This document shows positions 1-4,806 of a stretch of DNA of 5,475 nucleotides, one piece after another. The stretch comes from JBHJOF01 sp050330055. Its GTDB lineage: Bacteria; Pseudomonadota; Alphaproteobacteria; Kiloniellales; JAKSDN01. The DNA is taken from positions 1 to 5,475 of the forward strand of contig JBHJOF010000159.1 of assembly GCA_050330055.1 (NCBI GenBank), in the 5' to 3' direction. The notes beneath the pieces are model-generated. The model saw only the letters and a list, made by a program, of their open reading frames with translations. It ran no database searches and had not been told where the DNA came from. How positions within the stretch are numbered: the first letter of the stretch is position 1; every line of letters begins with the position of its first letter. The position numbers and the translations under genes were made by a program.

Positions 1-55
1 CTCGGTATCGAGATCGGCATGGCACCCTGGCTGCCATGCCGATCTCGATACCGAG
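1..55. repeat. Perfect 24-bp inverted repeat at the window edge
   Basis: Positions 1-24 are the exact reverse complement of 32-55, separated by the 7-base spacer CCCTGGC. The right arm encodes TamA-like residues 168-175 (LGIEIGMA) on the minus strand. In the left arm the same frame gives an arginine-rich stretch unlike TamA. The repeat starts at base 1, so it most likely marks a folded-back contig end rather than a biological hairpin. This reading is inference. Confidence 0.9.
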
Positions 56-556
56 CGCGTCGAGCGCGGTCGCCGGATCGGGCTGCGGCGGCGTATCCTC
101 GTAGATCACCTGGTAGTCGGCCAGCAGGTAAAGCGGGCCGGTGGCGATTTCTACGGTCACCTCGACCGGATCGCTCGTGTCGTCGATGCGCTGCTCGATC
201 TTGGCGGCGTAGAAGCCTTCCGAGCGCAAGGCCTGCTCTAGCCGTTCGAGGTCGCCTTCGACCCGGCGCCGGAGCGCCGCCGGTGTCGCCGGCCGCTGGT
301 CCTGCAGCGCGACGAGCTGCGACGACTGCTCCAGTAGTGCCATCAGTTCAGGCTCCGGATCGCCGGTAATCTCGACTCTATAGGCAAGTCCGGCTGCCTC
401 TTCGGTGGCCGTGGAGGACGGCGCCGTCTCTCGCGCCGCATCTCTCCCCGGCGGCTGCGCGCTTGCCAGGTTGGGGGCCAGGGTCAGGCATCCGAGGAGC
501 AAGGCAGCGGCTCGCCGGCGCCATTGGCCGGCTCTGCACCGGCGGTGTCCGATCAC
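1..556 (-). CDS. tamA: TamA-like outer-membrane assembly protein, N-terminal part (partial)
   Basis: This is the start of a BamA/TamA-family protein (Omp85 superfamily). Such proteins sit in the outer membrane and, with TamB, help insert outer-membrane proteins and autotransporters. About 175 reliable residues are visible. Residues 12-33 form a signal peptide (arginine-rich start, leucine/alanine core, cleavage likely after ASA at 33). A POTRA-type domain follows at about 57-141, with YRVEITG, LLEQSSQLVAL, LRRRVEGDLERL and LRSEGFYAA, a pattern I recognise from alphaproteobacterial TamA. A second POTRA begins near 143. The start is GTG at 556, the only ATG/GTG/TTG between the upstream in-frame stop and the signal core; AGGCGG (567-572) lies 10 bases upstream. 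Full TamA proteins have about 550-650 residues, so the remaining POTRA repeats and the barrel lie outside the window. The last 10 or so codons (positions 1-31) run through an inverted repeat and are probably not genuine. The family is fairly sure; the symbol is by analogy. Confidence 0.83.
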   Translation of the reverse strand, partial: MIGHRRCRAGQWRRRAAALLLGCLTLAPNLASAQPPGRDAARETAPSSTATEEAAGLAYRVEITGDPEPELMALLEQSSQLVALQDQRPATPAALRRRVEGDLERLEQALRSEGFYAAKIEQRIDDTSDPVEVTVEIATGPLYLLADYQVIYEDTPPQPDPATALDALGIEIGMAARVPCRSRYR

Positions 557-659
557 GGCAGCCGGACCGCCTGATCGGCGCCGTCGCGAGGCGCAGGATC
601 ATGCGGCGTCGCGCTTGGCGCGAGGCGGCTGGGCTGTCGTCGACCGGCTATCTCACTCC

Positions 660-695
660 CCATGGCAACCCCCATGGCAACCCCCATGGCAACCA
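660..695. repeat. Short tandem repeat, three 12-bp units
   Basis: The unit CCATGGCAACCC occurs at 660-671 and 672-683, with a third copy at 684-695 that differs only in its last base. It is followed by two GTCATG hexamers at 698-703 and 704-709. The period is a multiple of three, so a reading frame could pass through it, but none of the overlapping frames looks like a real protein. It lies about 100 bases upstream of the tamA start. Confidence 0.9.
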
Positions 696-962
696 ATGTC
701 ATGGTCATGACCCGTGGCGCCGCGGCGGCGCTGCCCCCAAGCCGAGATGCTGTCGGGCCAAAGCTATAGAATGGCGCAGTGCTGGGCCAGCCTGCCAGCT
801 CCGGAAAAGAGCGCCAGCAGCGAGCCTGGCTTGACCGGCGGGACCTTTGCCTCTCTATCTGTCGAGAAACGCGCAGCCGGGCCTCGGGTTGCCGCACGGG
901 ACTCCGCGTGGGGTCCCGCACGGGAGCCTCCTGGGAGCCGGTCGTTGCGGTGGTGGAGGAGC

Positions 963-967
963 AGGAG
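963..967 (+). promoter_or_regulatory. Ribosome binding site that fixes the sulfotransferase start
   Basis: AGGAG lies 6 bases before the GTG at 974. This favours that start over the far upstream ATG at 779, which would add 65 residues of low-complexity sequence in front of the catalytic domain. Confidence 0.75.
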
Positions 968-973
968 AGCGGC

Positions 974-1822
974 GTGCCCGGCATCATCTGGCTGGCGTCC
1001 TATCCGAAGTCGGGCAGCACCTGGCTGCGCGCCTTTCTGGCCAACATGATCGCCGGCGCCGAGCGGCCGGTCGCCATCAACGAGCTGCCGAACTACGCCT
1101 TTGGCGACAACAACCTGGCACACTATCGCGACTTCACGGGGCGCGATCCGGCTGATTTCACGGCGGAGGAGATCGCCGCTCTGCGCCCGCGAATCCATGA
1201 CTGGTTCGCCAGGTCGCGGCCGCACGACGTCTTCGTCAAGACCCACAACGCGGTGCTGACGATCGGCGGCGTGCCGCTGATCACGCCGGGGGCTACGGCG
1301 GGGGCGATCTACGTGGCGCGCAACCCGCTCGACGTGGCGGTCTCCTTCGCGCACCACTACGAACTGCCGCTGCAGCGCGCGGTCAACGGACTGTGCCGCG
1401 AGCGCTTCGTGCTGGCGGCGTCCGACGGGCATCTGCCGCAATACCTGGGTAGCTGGTCGCGCCATGTGACCTCGTGGCTCGATGCCCCGGGCCTGACGCT
1501 GCATTGCCTGCGCTACGAGGACGTGGTGGCCAACGACCTGGAGGCCTTCGCCGGCGTCGTCCGTTTCCTCCGCCTGCCCGAGGATCCGGCGCGGCTCGAG
1601 CGGGCGGCCGGCTTCAGCCGCTTCGAGGAGCTGGCCGGGCAGGAGCAGGGCAGCGGTTTCATCGAAGCGCGCCGCGAGGGGCTGCGCTTCTTCCGTGAGG
1701 GGCGGGTCGGTAGCTGGCGCGAGGCCCTGAGCGAGGCGCAGGTGGCGCAGATCGTGGCCGCCCATCGCCCGGTCATGGCCAGGCTGGGCTATCTCAGCGA
1801 GTCGGGCGAGCCGGCCTTCTAG
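974..1822 (+). CDS. PAPS-dependent sulfotransferase
   Basis: A cytosolic sulfotransferase-family enzyme of 282 residues, close to the usual length of the family. It would transfer a sulfuryl group from PAPS to a hydroxyl or amine acceptor. The 5'-phosphosulfate loop is YPKSGSTW at residues 10-17. The probable catalytic base is His91 in VKTHNA. The 3'-phosphate motif is at about 113-128, with Arg116 and Ser124 in ARNPLDVAVSFAHHY. The C-terminal GxxGxW element is at 243-248, followed by REALSEAQ. All key motifs are present, so the enzyme should be active. GTG at 974 is chosen because of AGGAG 6 bases upstream and because family members begin just before the IIWLASYPKSG strand. The acceptor cannot be told from sequence: lipids, glycans and small metabolites are all used by this family. 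The gene is divergent from the tamA-like gene with no other enzyme beside it, so context does not help. Confidence 0.95.
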   Translation: MPGIIWLASYPKSGSTWLRAFLANMIAGAERPVAINELPNYAFGDNNLAHYRDFTGRDPADFTAEEIAALRPRIHDWFARSRPHDVFVKTHNAVLTIGGVPLITPGATAGAIYVARNPLDVAVSFAHHYELPLQRAVNGLCRERFVLAASDGHLPQYLGSWSRHVTSWLDAPGLTLHCLRYEDVVANDLEAFAGVVRFLRLPEDPARLERAAGFSRFEELAGQEQGSGFIEARREGLRFFREGRVGSWREALSEAQVAQIVAAHRPVMARLGYLSESGEPAF

Positions 1823-1837
1823 TCCGGTTCTAGTCCG
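1817..1837. repeat. 11-bp tandem duplication over the sulfotransferase stop codon
   Basis: TTCTAGTCCG occurs at 1817-1826 and again at 1828-1837, with one base between. The first copy contains the TAG stop codon and the second repeats it, so this looks like a small slippage duplication at the gene end. Confidence 0.85.
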
Positions 1838-1974
1838 ATTGAGTAGCAGGCAGTGCACTAAGCGGGTCATTTAGAACGCGGCGGTAGAATCGGCCCTGTT
1901 GATAAGCCAAGTTCGCGATCACGGCGGGAGGCCGCTCAACCCCCAATAAGGCGTTACGATTCAACAACGATTCC
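1823..1974. other. Spacer downstream of the sulfotransferase gene
   Basis: No coding frame with good codon use is visible, and no hairpin with a T-run that would end the sulfotransferase transcript. Base composition becomes richer in A and T towards the right end, leading into the promoter-like stretch near 1990. Confidence 0.5.
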
Positions 1975-2208
1975 ATGACGCATGCTTTTTCGTTGATATT
2001 GTTAACCTTTGTCGATAACGTTTTTGCGAGACTCGGCTTCTCGCCGCGATCACGGACTGGCAGCGAGGGGCAGGACGAGGGGGATAGTCCGACGCACGAA
2101 AAAGAGAAATGGCCGCCCGTGCGAACGCTGGTGACGGTGGTGACTGCGAGCACCGTGCTGTGGGCCGCGATCATCATCAGCGTAGCCGGGCTCTTCGCGG
2201 TCAACTGA
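1975..2208 (+). CDS. Small hypothetical protein with a C-terminal membrane helix (start uncertain)
   Basis: I do not recognise this 77-residue frame. Residues 50-75 make a clear transmembrane helix, including LVTVVTASTVLWAAIIISV, and the protein ends two residues later. Residues 25-48 are hydrophilic and charged. The first 20 residues come from unusually AT-rich DNA that looks more like a promoter than coding sequence, and the ATG at 1975 has no ribosome binding site. If the promoter-like pair at 1993-2021 is real, transcripts would start near 2028 and translation must start later, for instance at the in-frame GTG 2119, giving a 29-residue single-helix protein. The downstream GC-rich hairpin at 2263-2280 could mark the transcript end. 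Codon use in the helix part looks genuine; the rest is doubtful. Confidence 0.35.
   Translation: MTHAFSLILLTFVDNVFARLGFSPRSRTGSEGQDEGDSPTHEKEKWPPVRTLVTVVTASTVLWAAIIISVAGLFAVN
1993..2021 (+). promoter_or_regulatory. Possible sigma70-type promoter
   Basis: TTGATA (1993-1998, five of six matches to TTGACA) is followed after 17 bases by TAACGT (2016-2021, only three of six matches to TATAAT). The surrounding 60 bases are much richer in A and T than the rest of the window. It would drive transcription to the right from about 2028. It lies inside the longest version of the 1975-2208 frame, so the two readings conflict. Confidence 0.35.
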
Positions 2209-2469
2209 ACAGCCTCTGATCCGACAGCGAGGCCTGCCTCGGGGCCAGGCGTGGCGTTTGGCCCCTGGGCCGTCCCAGGGCTTGAGGTTGTCGCAAGGCC
2301 TGGCGGGGCGCCGGGCCGCCTTCTCTTGCCGCGGCAATGCATTCCAGGGCGCCAAACTCACCGACCAGTGACTGCTGTCACTTTCGCCTGATCCTTGCCT
2401 GCCCATGTAGTCGGCAATGGAGCCGGATCGTGGCGATTTGGGCTCCAAGTCAAACAAGGAACCGGACCG
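2209..2469. other. Spacer with a GC-rich hairpin
   Basis: No gene is visible here. A perfect 7-bp stem, CCCTGGG at 2263-2269 and CCCAGGG at 2274-2280 with loop CCGT, lies about 55 bases after the 2208 stop. It has no T-run, so it is a weak terminator candidate at best. The right end serves as the leader of the 2470 gene. Confidence 0.5.
2456..2460 (+). promoter_or_regulatory. Ribosome binding site for the 38-residue protein
   Basis: AAGGA lies 9 bases before the ATG at 2470. It supports this start rather than the in-frame ATG at 2395, which would add 25 residues of unconvincing sequence. Confidence 0.6.
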
Positions 2470-2586
2470 ATGAGTGCAAGGCAATTTGGGATGCTGGCGA
2501 TCGATGGTCTGGCGCTGGGCGCGGCGCTGCTGTTGGCGGCTCCCTTTTTCTTCGTGATGGCCGCACCCTTTCTGCCGGGGATGTAA
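2470..2586 (+). CDS. 38-residue single-pass membrane protein
   Basis: A very short protein of unknown function. Residues 1-11 (MSARQFGMLAI) are followed by an almost continuous hydrophobic helix at about 13-36, with LALGAALLLAAPFFFVMAA in its middle, and it ends in PFLPGM. Support for reality: an AAGGA site at proper spacing, a double TAA TAA stop, coding-like GC use, and a strong intrinsic terminator 110 bases downstream with nothing else in between, so it would be made from its own short transcript. It may be a small inner-membrane protein that modulates a larger complex, but nothing in the sequence names a partner. Against it: short hydrophobic frames can arise by chance, and I recall no matching family. 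Confidence 0.5.
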   Translation: MSARQFGMLAIDGLALGAALLLAAPFFFVMAAPFLPGM

Positions 2587-2697
2587 TAAGGGGCGAAGGA
2601 CCGGCGCCGGCGGTGAGCCCGCCGTTCGGTCGAACCCGCGGACTAGGACCGGGAAAAGCGACGGCACGGGCGGGTTGCAGGCGCCGGATGGAGATGC

Positions 2698-2740
2698 AGG
2701 CCGGCCCCCTCATTCCTCCGGGGGGCCGGCCTTCCTTTTT
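2698..2740 (+). terminator. Strong intrinsic terminator
   Basis: A perfect 12-bp stem, AGGCCGGCCCCC (2698-2709) with its complement at 2721-2732, encloses an 11-base loop and is followed by TTCC and five T (2736-2740). No T-run lies on the other side, so it acts to the right. It would end the transcript of the 38-residue gene and insulate the gene at 2836. Confidence 0.88.
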
Positions 2741-2798
2741 GGTGCGTTGGGGCAGGTTCCGAGGTTCGCGCGGCGGCCGCGCCACCTTGTGCCCCACC

Positions 2799-2828
2799 TT
2801 GTGATGGGGGCCGCGCTGCCCATATCCT
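2799..2828 (+). promoter_or_regulatory. Possible promoter for the 129-residue protein
   Basis: TTGTGA (2799-2804) and TATCCT (2823-2828) are separated by 18 bases, each matching the sigma70 consensus at four of six positions. A transcript starting about 7 bases past the -10 box would begin at or next to the ATG at 2836. That fits the absence of any ribosome binding site there and suggests a leaderless mRNA. This is inference. Confidence 0.33.
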
Positions 2829-2835
2829 GGCTCTC

Positions 2836-3225
2836 ATGATCGCGCGCCCTCCCGTCCTGGTCGGCTTCCTGCTGCGCCACTGTGCGCTCGGCGCCGTGGC
2901 CGGCGCCTTGCTGCTGGCCGCGTTGGTCGGATTCGACGTGGGCGGCCTTGGCGCCCTGATCGCGCGCGCCGAGCAGCCCTGGCTGGTGCTGGCGGTGCTG
3001 CAGTTCGGGTTTACCGTTACCTTCGGTAGCGCGGCCATGGGATCGGCCATCTTCCTGCTGCCGGGTGCGCCCCCGGAGGACGAGGCTCCCGACGGCAGTG
3101 ACGGCGGCGCTGGGCTGACGGCGGATCTGCGCCCGGCGGCCGTGCGCGCGCCGGGACCCCGGCGTCGCGGCCGTACCGAGGGCCGCCGCCGGCTTCCTTT
3201 TTGGCTTGTCCCTGAGCGCGGCTAA
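2836..3225 (+). CDS. Two-helix membrane protein of unknown function
   Basis: A 129-residue protein. Residues 14-35 (LRHCALGAVAGALLLAALVG region) form a first membrane helix. A short loop with DVGGLGALIARAEQPW (34-49) follows, then a second helix at 48-75 ending in TFGSAAMGSAIFLLP. I have the impression of short alphaproteobacterial proteins with this pattern (a DVGG turn, then a second helix containing TFGSxAMG), but I know no named function. After residue 77 the chain is disordered: first acidic (PPEDEAPDGSDG), then proline- and arginine-rich to the end. Oddly, a terminator-like hairpin with a T-run at 3159-3202 lies inside the last 22 codons, so the natural C-terminus may be shorter or read-through may be needed. 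There is no Shine-Dalgarno sequence before the ATG. The gene is bracketed by terminators and is probably a single-gene unit. Confidence 0.68.
   Translation: MIARPPVLVGFLLRHCALGAVAGALLLAALVGFDVGGLGALIARAEQPWLVLAVLQFGFTVTFGSAAMGSAIFLLPGAPPEDEAPDGSDGGAGLTADLRPAAVRAPGPRRRGRTEGRRRLPFWLVPERG
3159..3202 (+). terminator. Intrinsic terminator overlapping the 3' end of the 129-residue frame
   Basis: CCGGCG (3159-3164) and GCGGCC (3167-3172) pair with GGCCGC CGCCGG (3181-3192), giving a 12-bp stem with a 2-base bulge and an 8-base loop. It is followed by CTTCC and five T (3198-3202). The tail CTTCCTTTTTGG is identical to that of the terminator at 2698-2740. The T-run ends 23 bases before the stop at 3225, which is unusual. 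It also separates the upstream region from the tRNA-Pro gene. Confidence 0.65.
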
Positions 3226-3269
3226 CCCTAGGTTTTCCGCCACGTTGTCAGCCGTCATGCTGTCCGGTT

Positions 3270-3346
3270 CGGGGCGTAGCTCAGCCTGGTAGAGCACCTG
3301 CTTTGGGAGCAGGAAGTCGCTGGTTCGAATCCAGTCGCCCCGACCA
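3270..3346 (+). tRNA. tRNA-Pro (anticodon TGG)
   Basis: A full cloverleaf can be read. The acceptor arm CGGGGCG pairs with CGCCCCG. The D arm is GCTC/GAGC. The anticodon stem is CCTGC/GCAGG with loop TTTGGGA and anticodon TGG at 3304-3306. The T arm is GCTGG/CCAGT around TTCGAAT (its last pair is G-T). The 3' CCA is encoded at 3344-3346. It reads CCA proline codons, with wobble to others. It is 77 bases long with normal conserved positions and lies 81 bases upstream of the complex I gene. Confidence 0.97.
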
Positions 3347-3427
3347 TGGCAGGGGACCAAGGCAGGACCAAGGCAGGGGCCGGAGCCGGACCGTGCTCAG
3401 GGCCGGCACCAGTGAGAGGTCGCGAGC

Positions 3428-3730
3428 ATGCAGGTGCGCATTTACAAGCCGTCCAAGACCGCGATGCAACAGGGCCAGGCCGGGACGCGGCGCTGGGTGC
3501 TGGAGTTCGAGCCCGGCGCGCGCCAGGTCGAGCCGCTGATGGGCTGGACCTCGTCGCGCGACACCCGCGCCCAAGTACGGCTGCGCTTCCGCAGCAAGGA
3601 GGAGGCGATCGCCTACGCCCAGAAGCGCGGCCTGATGTACAGCCTGGAGGAGCCGCGCGAGCGCAAGGTGAGACCCAAGGCCTATGCCGACAACTTCGCC
3701 TACCAGCGGCTCGGCCGCTGGACCCATTGA
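3428..3730 (+). CDS. Complex I accessory subunit, NDUFS4-like (ETC complex I subunit)
   Basis: This 100-residue protein is the bacterial counterpart of mitochondrial NDUFS4 (18-kDa AQDQ subunit), a peripheral subunit that stabilises the NADH-oxidising arm of NADH:ubiquinone oxidoreductase on the cytoplasmic face of the inner membrane. The family signature spans nearly the whole chain: RIYKPSKTAMQQG (4-16), WVLEFEP (23-29), the hallmark PLMGWTSSRDT (36-46), QVRLRF (49-54), EEAIAYAQKRGLMY (58-71), and the C-terminal KAYADNFAYQR (84-94) ending in WTH. The length is full for the bacterial form. AGAGG at 3415-3419 lies 8 bases before the ATG. It stands apart from any nuo operon, alone between two tRNA genes on the same strand. 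Among bacteria this subunit is characteristic of Alphaproteobacteria, so the gene is the best taxonomic marker here. Confidence 0.93.
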   Translation: MQVRIYKPSKTAMQQGQAGTRRWVLEFEPGARQVEPLMGWTSSRDTRAQVRLRFRSKEEAIAYAQKRGLMYSLEEPRERKVRPKAYADNFAYQRLGRWTH

Positions 3731-3783
3731 GCGGCGCGCCTATTCAGGGGTCTCTGACAGCGCCTCGTAACCGCCGCCATCAC

Positions 3784-3860
3784 GCGCCCGTAGCTCAGCT
3801 GGATAGAGCACGTGCCTTCTAAGCATGGGGTCGCAGGTTCAAGTCCTGCCGGGCGCGCCA
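3784..3860 (+). tRNA. tRNA-Arg (anticodon TCT)
   Basis: The cloverleaf is complete. The acceptor arm GCGCCCG pairs with CGGGCGC, followed by G and an encoded CCA (3858-3860). The D arm is GCTC/GAGC. The anticodon stem CGTGC/GCATG has one G-T pair, loop CTTCTAA, anticodon TCT at 3818-3820. The T arm is GCAGG/CCTGC around TTCAAGT. It reads AGA and AGG arginine codons, which are rare in GC-rich genomes. Its 3' end is where the strand and gene type change, which makes it a plausible integration target, but no second copy of the 3' end is found in this window. Confidence 0.97.
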
Positions 3861-4060
3861 AATATCAAAGACTTAGAGAAGAAGTTGGGGACGGTCTAAA
3901 AGCGGTGCGAGATTTGGTAACGCCTCAGGTAACAAGATTGTGATTGTCGGCAGGGCTGGTAACAGCCCCCAGAGAAGCCCGTACAGCGCCCTTGGCCGCG
4001 CGGCTACCTCGGTAGGGTCCGGGGCCGCAGCGCGTGCTGGTGGCGAGATATGGCGCACGA
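3861..4060. other. Intergenic region between tRNA-Arg and the minus-strand operon
   Basis: No recognisable gene. The first 90 bases are clearly richer in A and T than the flanks. The hexamer GGTAAC occurs three times (3916-3921, 3928-3933, 3958-3963). The third lies in a small perfect hairpin, GGGCTG/CAGCCC with a GTAA loop (3953-3968). No terminator with a T-run is seen for the tRNA-Arg transcript. Confidence 0.55.
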
Positions 4061-4093
4061 AGAAAGCCCCCGGCACCGCGAGGCACCGGGGGC
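4061..4093 (-). terminator. Intrinsic terminator of the four-gene operon
   Basis: Read on the minus strand, GCCCCCGG (4093-4086) pairs with CCGGGGGC (4073-4066). The inner bases extend this to a 12-bp stem with two G-U pairs and a TCGC loop. It is followed by TTTCTT. It lies 25 bases after the last stop codon of the operon. Confidence 0.82.
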
Positions 4094-4118
4094 GATGATG
4101 TGCAAATTTCTACAGCAG

Positions 4119-4364
4119 TCAGGCCGCGCCGACGTCGGCCTCCAGCGCGGCGAGCCGCTGTTGCTTGCGCCAGCCCGGCAAGGCTTCGGAGACCAGCCGG
4201 GTGATGCCGACCTGAGCCACCGCCTGCTGCAGCACCGGGTCGCCCGCTACCATCAGCACCAGATGGTCGACGGCTGCCTGCCGGTCGCCCTCGGCCAGCC
4301 TGAGCGAACGTAGCGCATGCTCGGCCGCGTAGCCGTCCAGGTTTTTGGTCTGCTGCGATGTCAT
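4119..4364 (-). CDS. Unrecognised small soluble protein, fourth gene of the operon
   Basis: An 81-residue protein I cannot assign. It looks fully alpha-helical and soluble. It begins MTSQQTKNLDGYAAEHAL, continues with LRLAEGDRQAAVDHLVLMVAGDP (21-43) and QQAVAQVGITRLVSEALPGW (46-65), and ends with KQQRLAALEADVGAA. There is no signal peptide, membrane helix or metal-binding cysteine pattern. Its ATG overlaps the stop of the preceding gene by four bases (ATGA), so translation is probably coupled. A terminator follows at 4093-4061, making it the last gene. The helical pattern would suit a protein-interaction partner, but that is a guess from composition only. Confidence 0.72.
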   Translation of the reverse strand: MTSQQTKNLDGYAAEHALRSLRLAEGDRQAAVDHLVLMVAGDPVLQQAVAQVGITRLVSEALPGWRKQQRLAALEADVGAA

Positions 4365-4564
4365 GCCGCACCCCCAGGCCAGCAGTCAGGCCGGATCACG
4401 TTGCCGTCGCGCTCGAGGGTGACGGGCTCGGCTTCGTCGTCCGAGGCCGGCAGCATGTAGATACGCTCCAGCTTCTCGATGCGCCGCTCCAGCTCGAACA
4501 GGTGTTCGGTCAGGGCCTTGATCTGCCCGGCCAGATAGGGGGCTTCGTGCTCCAGCATGGTCAT
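4361..4564 (-). CDS. Unrecognised small coiled-coil protein, third gene of the operon
   Basis: A 67-residue protein without a known family. Residues 11-37 (LAGQIKALTEHLFELERR, then IEKLERIY) have heptad spacing of leucine and isoleucine and high charge, which predicts a coiled coil and probable oligomerisation. The tail (38-67) is acidic, then short and irregular, with one cysteine (Cys61) near DCWPGG. It starts at the ATGA overlap with the gene upstream; a G-run just before the ATG may act as a poor ribosome binding site. A second ATG two codons later is also possible. It ends in another ATGA overlap with the fourth gene. Confidence 0.7.
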   Translation of the reverse strand: MTMLEHEAPYLAGQIKALTEHLFELERRIEKLERIYMLPASDDEAEPVTLERDGNVIRPDCWPGGAA

Positions 4565-4806
4565 GCCCCCCTATCCTGGTCGCGGGCCGGGCCGATATCG
4601 AGACCGGCGATCTTCGAGAGGCCCTGAAGTTGCCCCTCCAAAGCGACATAGGCCCGGTCGAGCTGCTGCTTGATCACGTATATCGCCTCCGTCTCGACCA
4701 TGTTGGGACTTGCGATAAGGTGCTGCAGCAGCAGGATGCAGCCGTACACGGCGCCCAAGTCGCCCTCCATGTCGTCGATCAGGCGGCGCATATTGGTGTC
4801 AGTCAT
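4561..4806 (-). CDS. Unrecognised small helical protein, second gene of the operon
   Basis: An 81-residue protein. Residues 7-33 (RRLIDDMEGDLGAVYGCILL and following) and 37-66 (ETEAIYVIKQQLDRAYVALE and following) read as two amphipathic helices, as in a helical hairpin or four-helix dimer. The last 12 residues are polar. There is no signal peptide and no classical membrane helix, although ILLLQHLIA (24-32) is quite hydrophobic. A strong GGGAGGG (4814-4820 on the complementary strand) sits 7 bases before the ATG, the best ribosome binding site in the operon. The start overlaps the Tat-protein stop by four bases. I cannot assign a function. Confidence 0.74.
   Translation of the reverse strand: MTDTNMRRLIDDMEGDLGAVYGCILLLQHLIASPNMVETEAIYVIKQQLDRAYVALEGQLQGLSKIAGLDIGPARDQDRGA

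Larger units (their letters stand above)
557..973. other. Divergent intergenic region between tamA and the sulfotransferase gene
   Basis: No convincing gene is visible in these 417 bases. Open frames here read as low-complexity shadows. The region must hold the promoters of both divergent genes. A TTGACC hexamer at 831-836 resembles a -35 box for the plus-strand gene, but no good -10 box follows at 16-18 bases. Two copies of CCGCACGGGA lie at 892-901 and 916-925, and GGGAC (898-902) pairs with GTCCC (913-917), so the sulfotransferase leader may fold. Confidence 0.6.

Noticed and set aside
660..715. His-rich peptide reading of the repeat (PHGN units followed by QCHGHD), suggesting a metal-binding protein
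   Set aside because: The frame has no sensible start or codon use on either side, so the His pattern is a product of the 12-bp DNA repeat.
779..973. A 65-residue N-terminal extension of the sulfotransferase from ATG 779
   Set aside because: The added residues are low in hydrophobic structure and unlike the family, and there is a better ribosome binding site directly before GTG 974.
553..987. A 144-codon minus-strand frame whose stop overlaps the tamA GTG
   Set aside because: It crosses the tandem repeat and the sulfotransferase start and has shadow-like composition (runs of Ser, Arg and Pro). The overlap with GTG looks coincidental.
764..1870. A 368-codon open frame on the minus strand opposite the sulfotransferase gene
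   Set aside because: It is the antisense shadow of a gene with all its catalytic motifs intact. Its translation is rich in Arg, Gln and His without any domain, as expected for the complement of GC-rich codons.
2768..2782. 15-base palindrome of G and C, and a CCACCTTGTG pair (2782-2791, 2794-2803), upstream of the 2836 gene
   Set aside because: Short GC palindromes are frequent at this base composition, and the duplicated decamer is too short to claim an operator.
3281..3727. A 148-codon minus-strand frame opposite tRNA-Pro and the complex I gene
   Set aside because: It runs through a tRNA and antisense to a well-recognised protein, so it is a shadow.
3873..4076. A 67-codon minus-strand frame in the tRNA-operon spacer
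   Set aside because: It starts inside the operon terminator, has no ribosome binding site, and reads through the AT-rich repeats.
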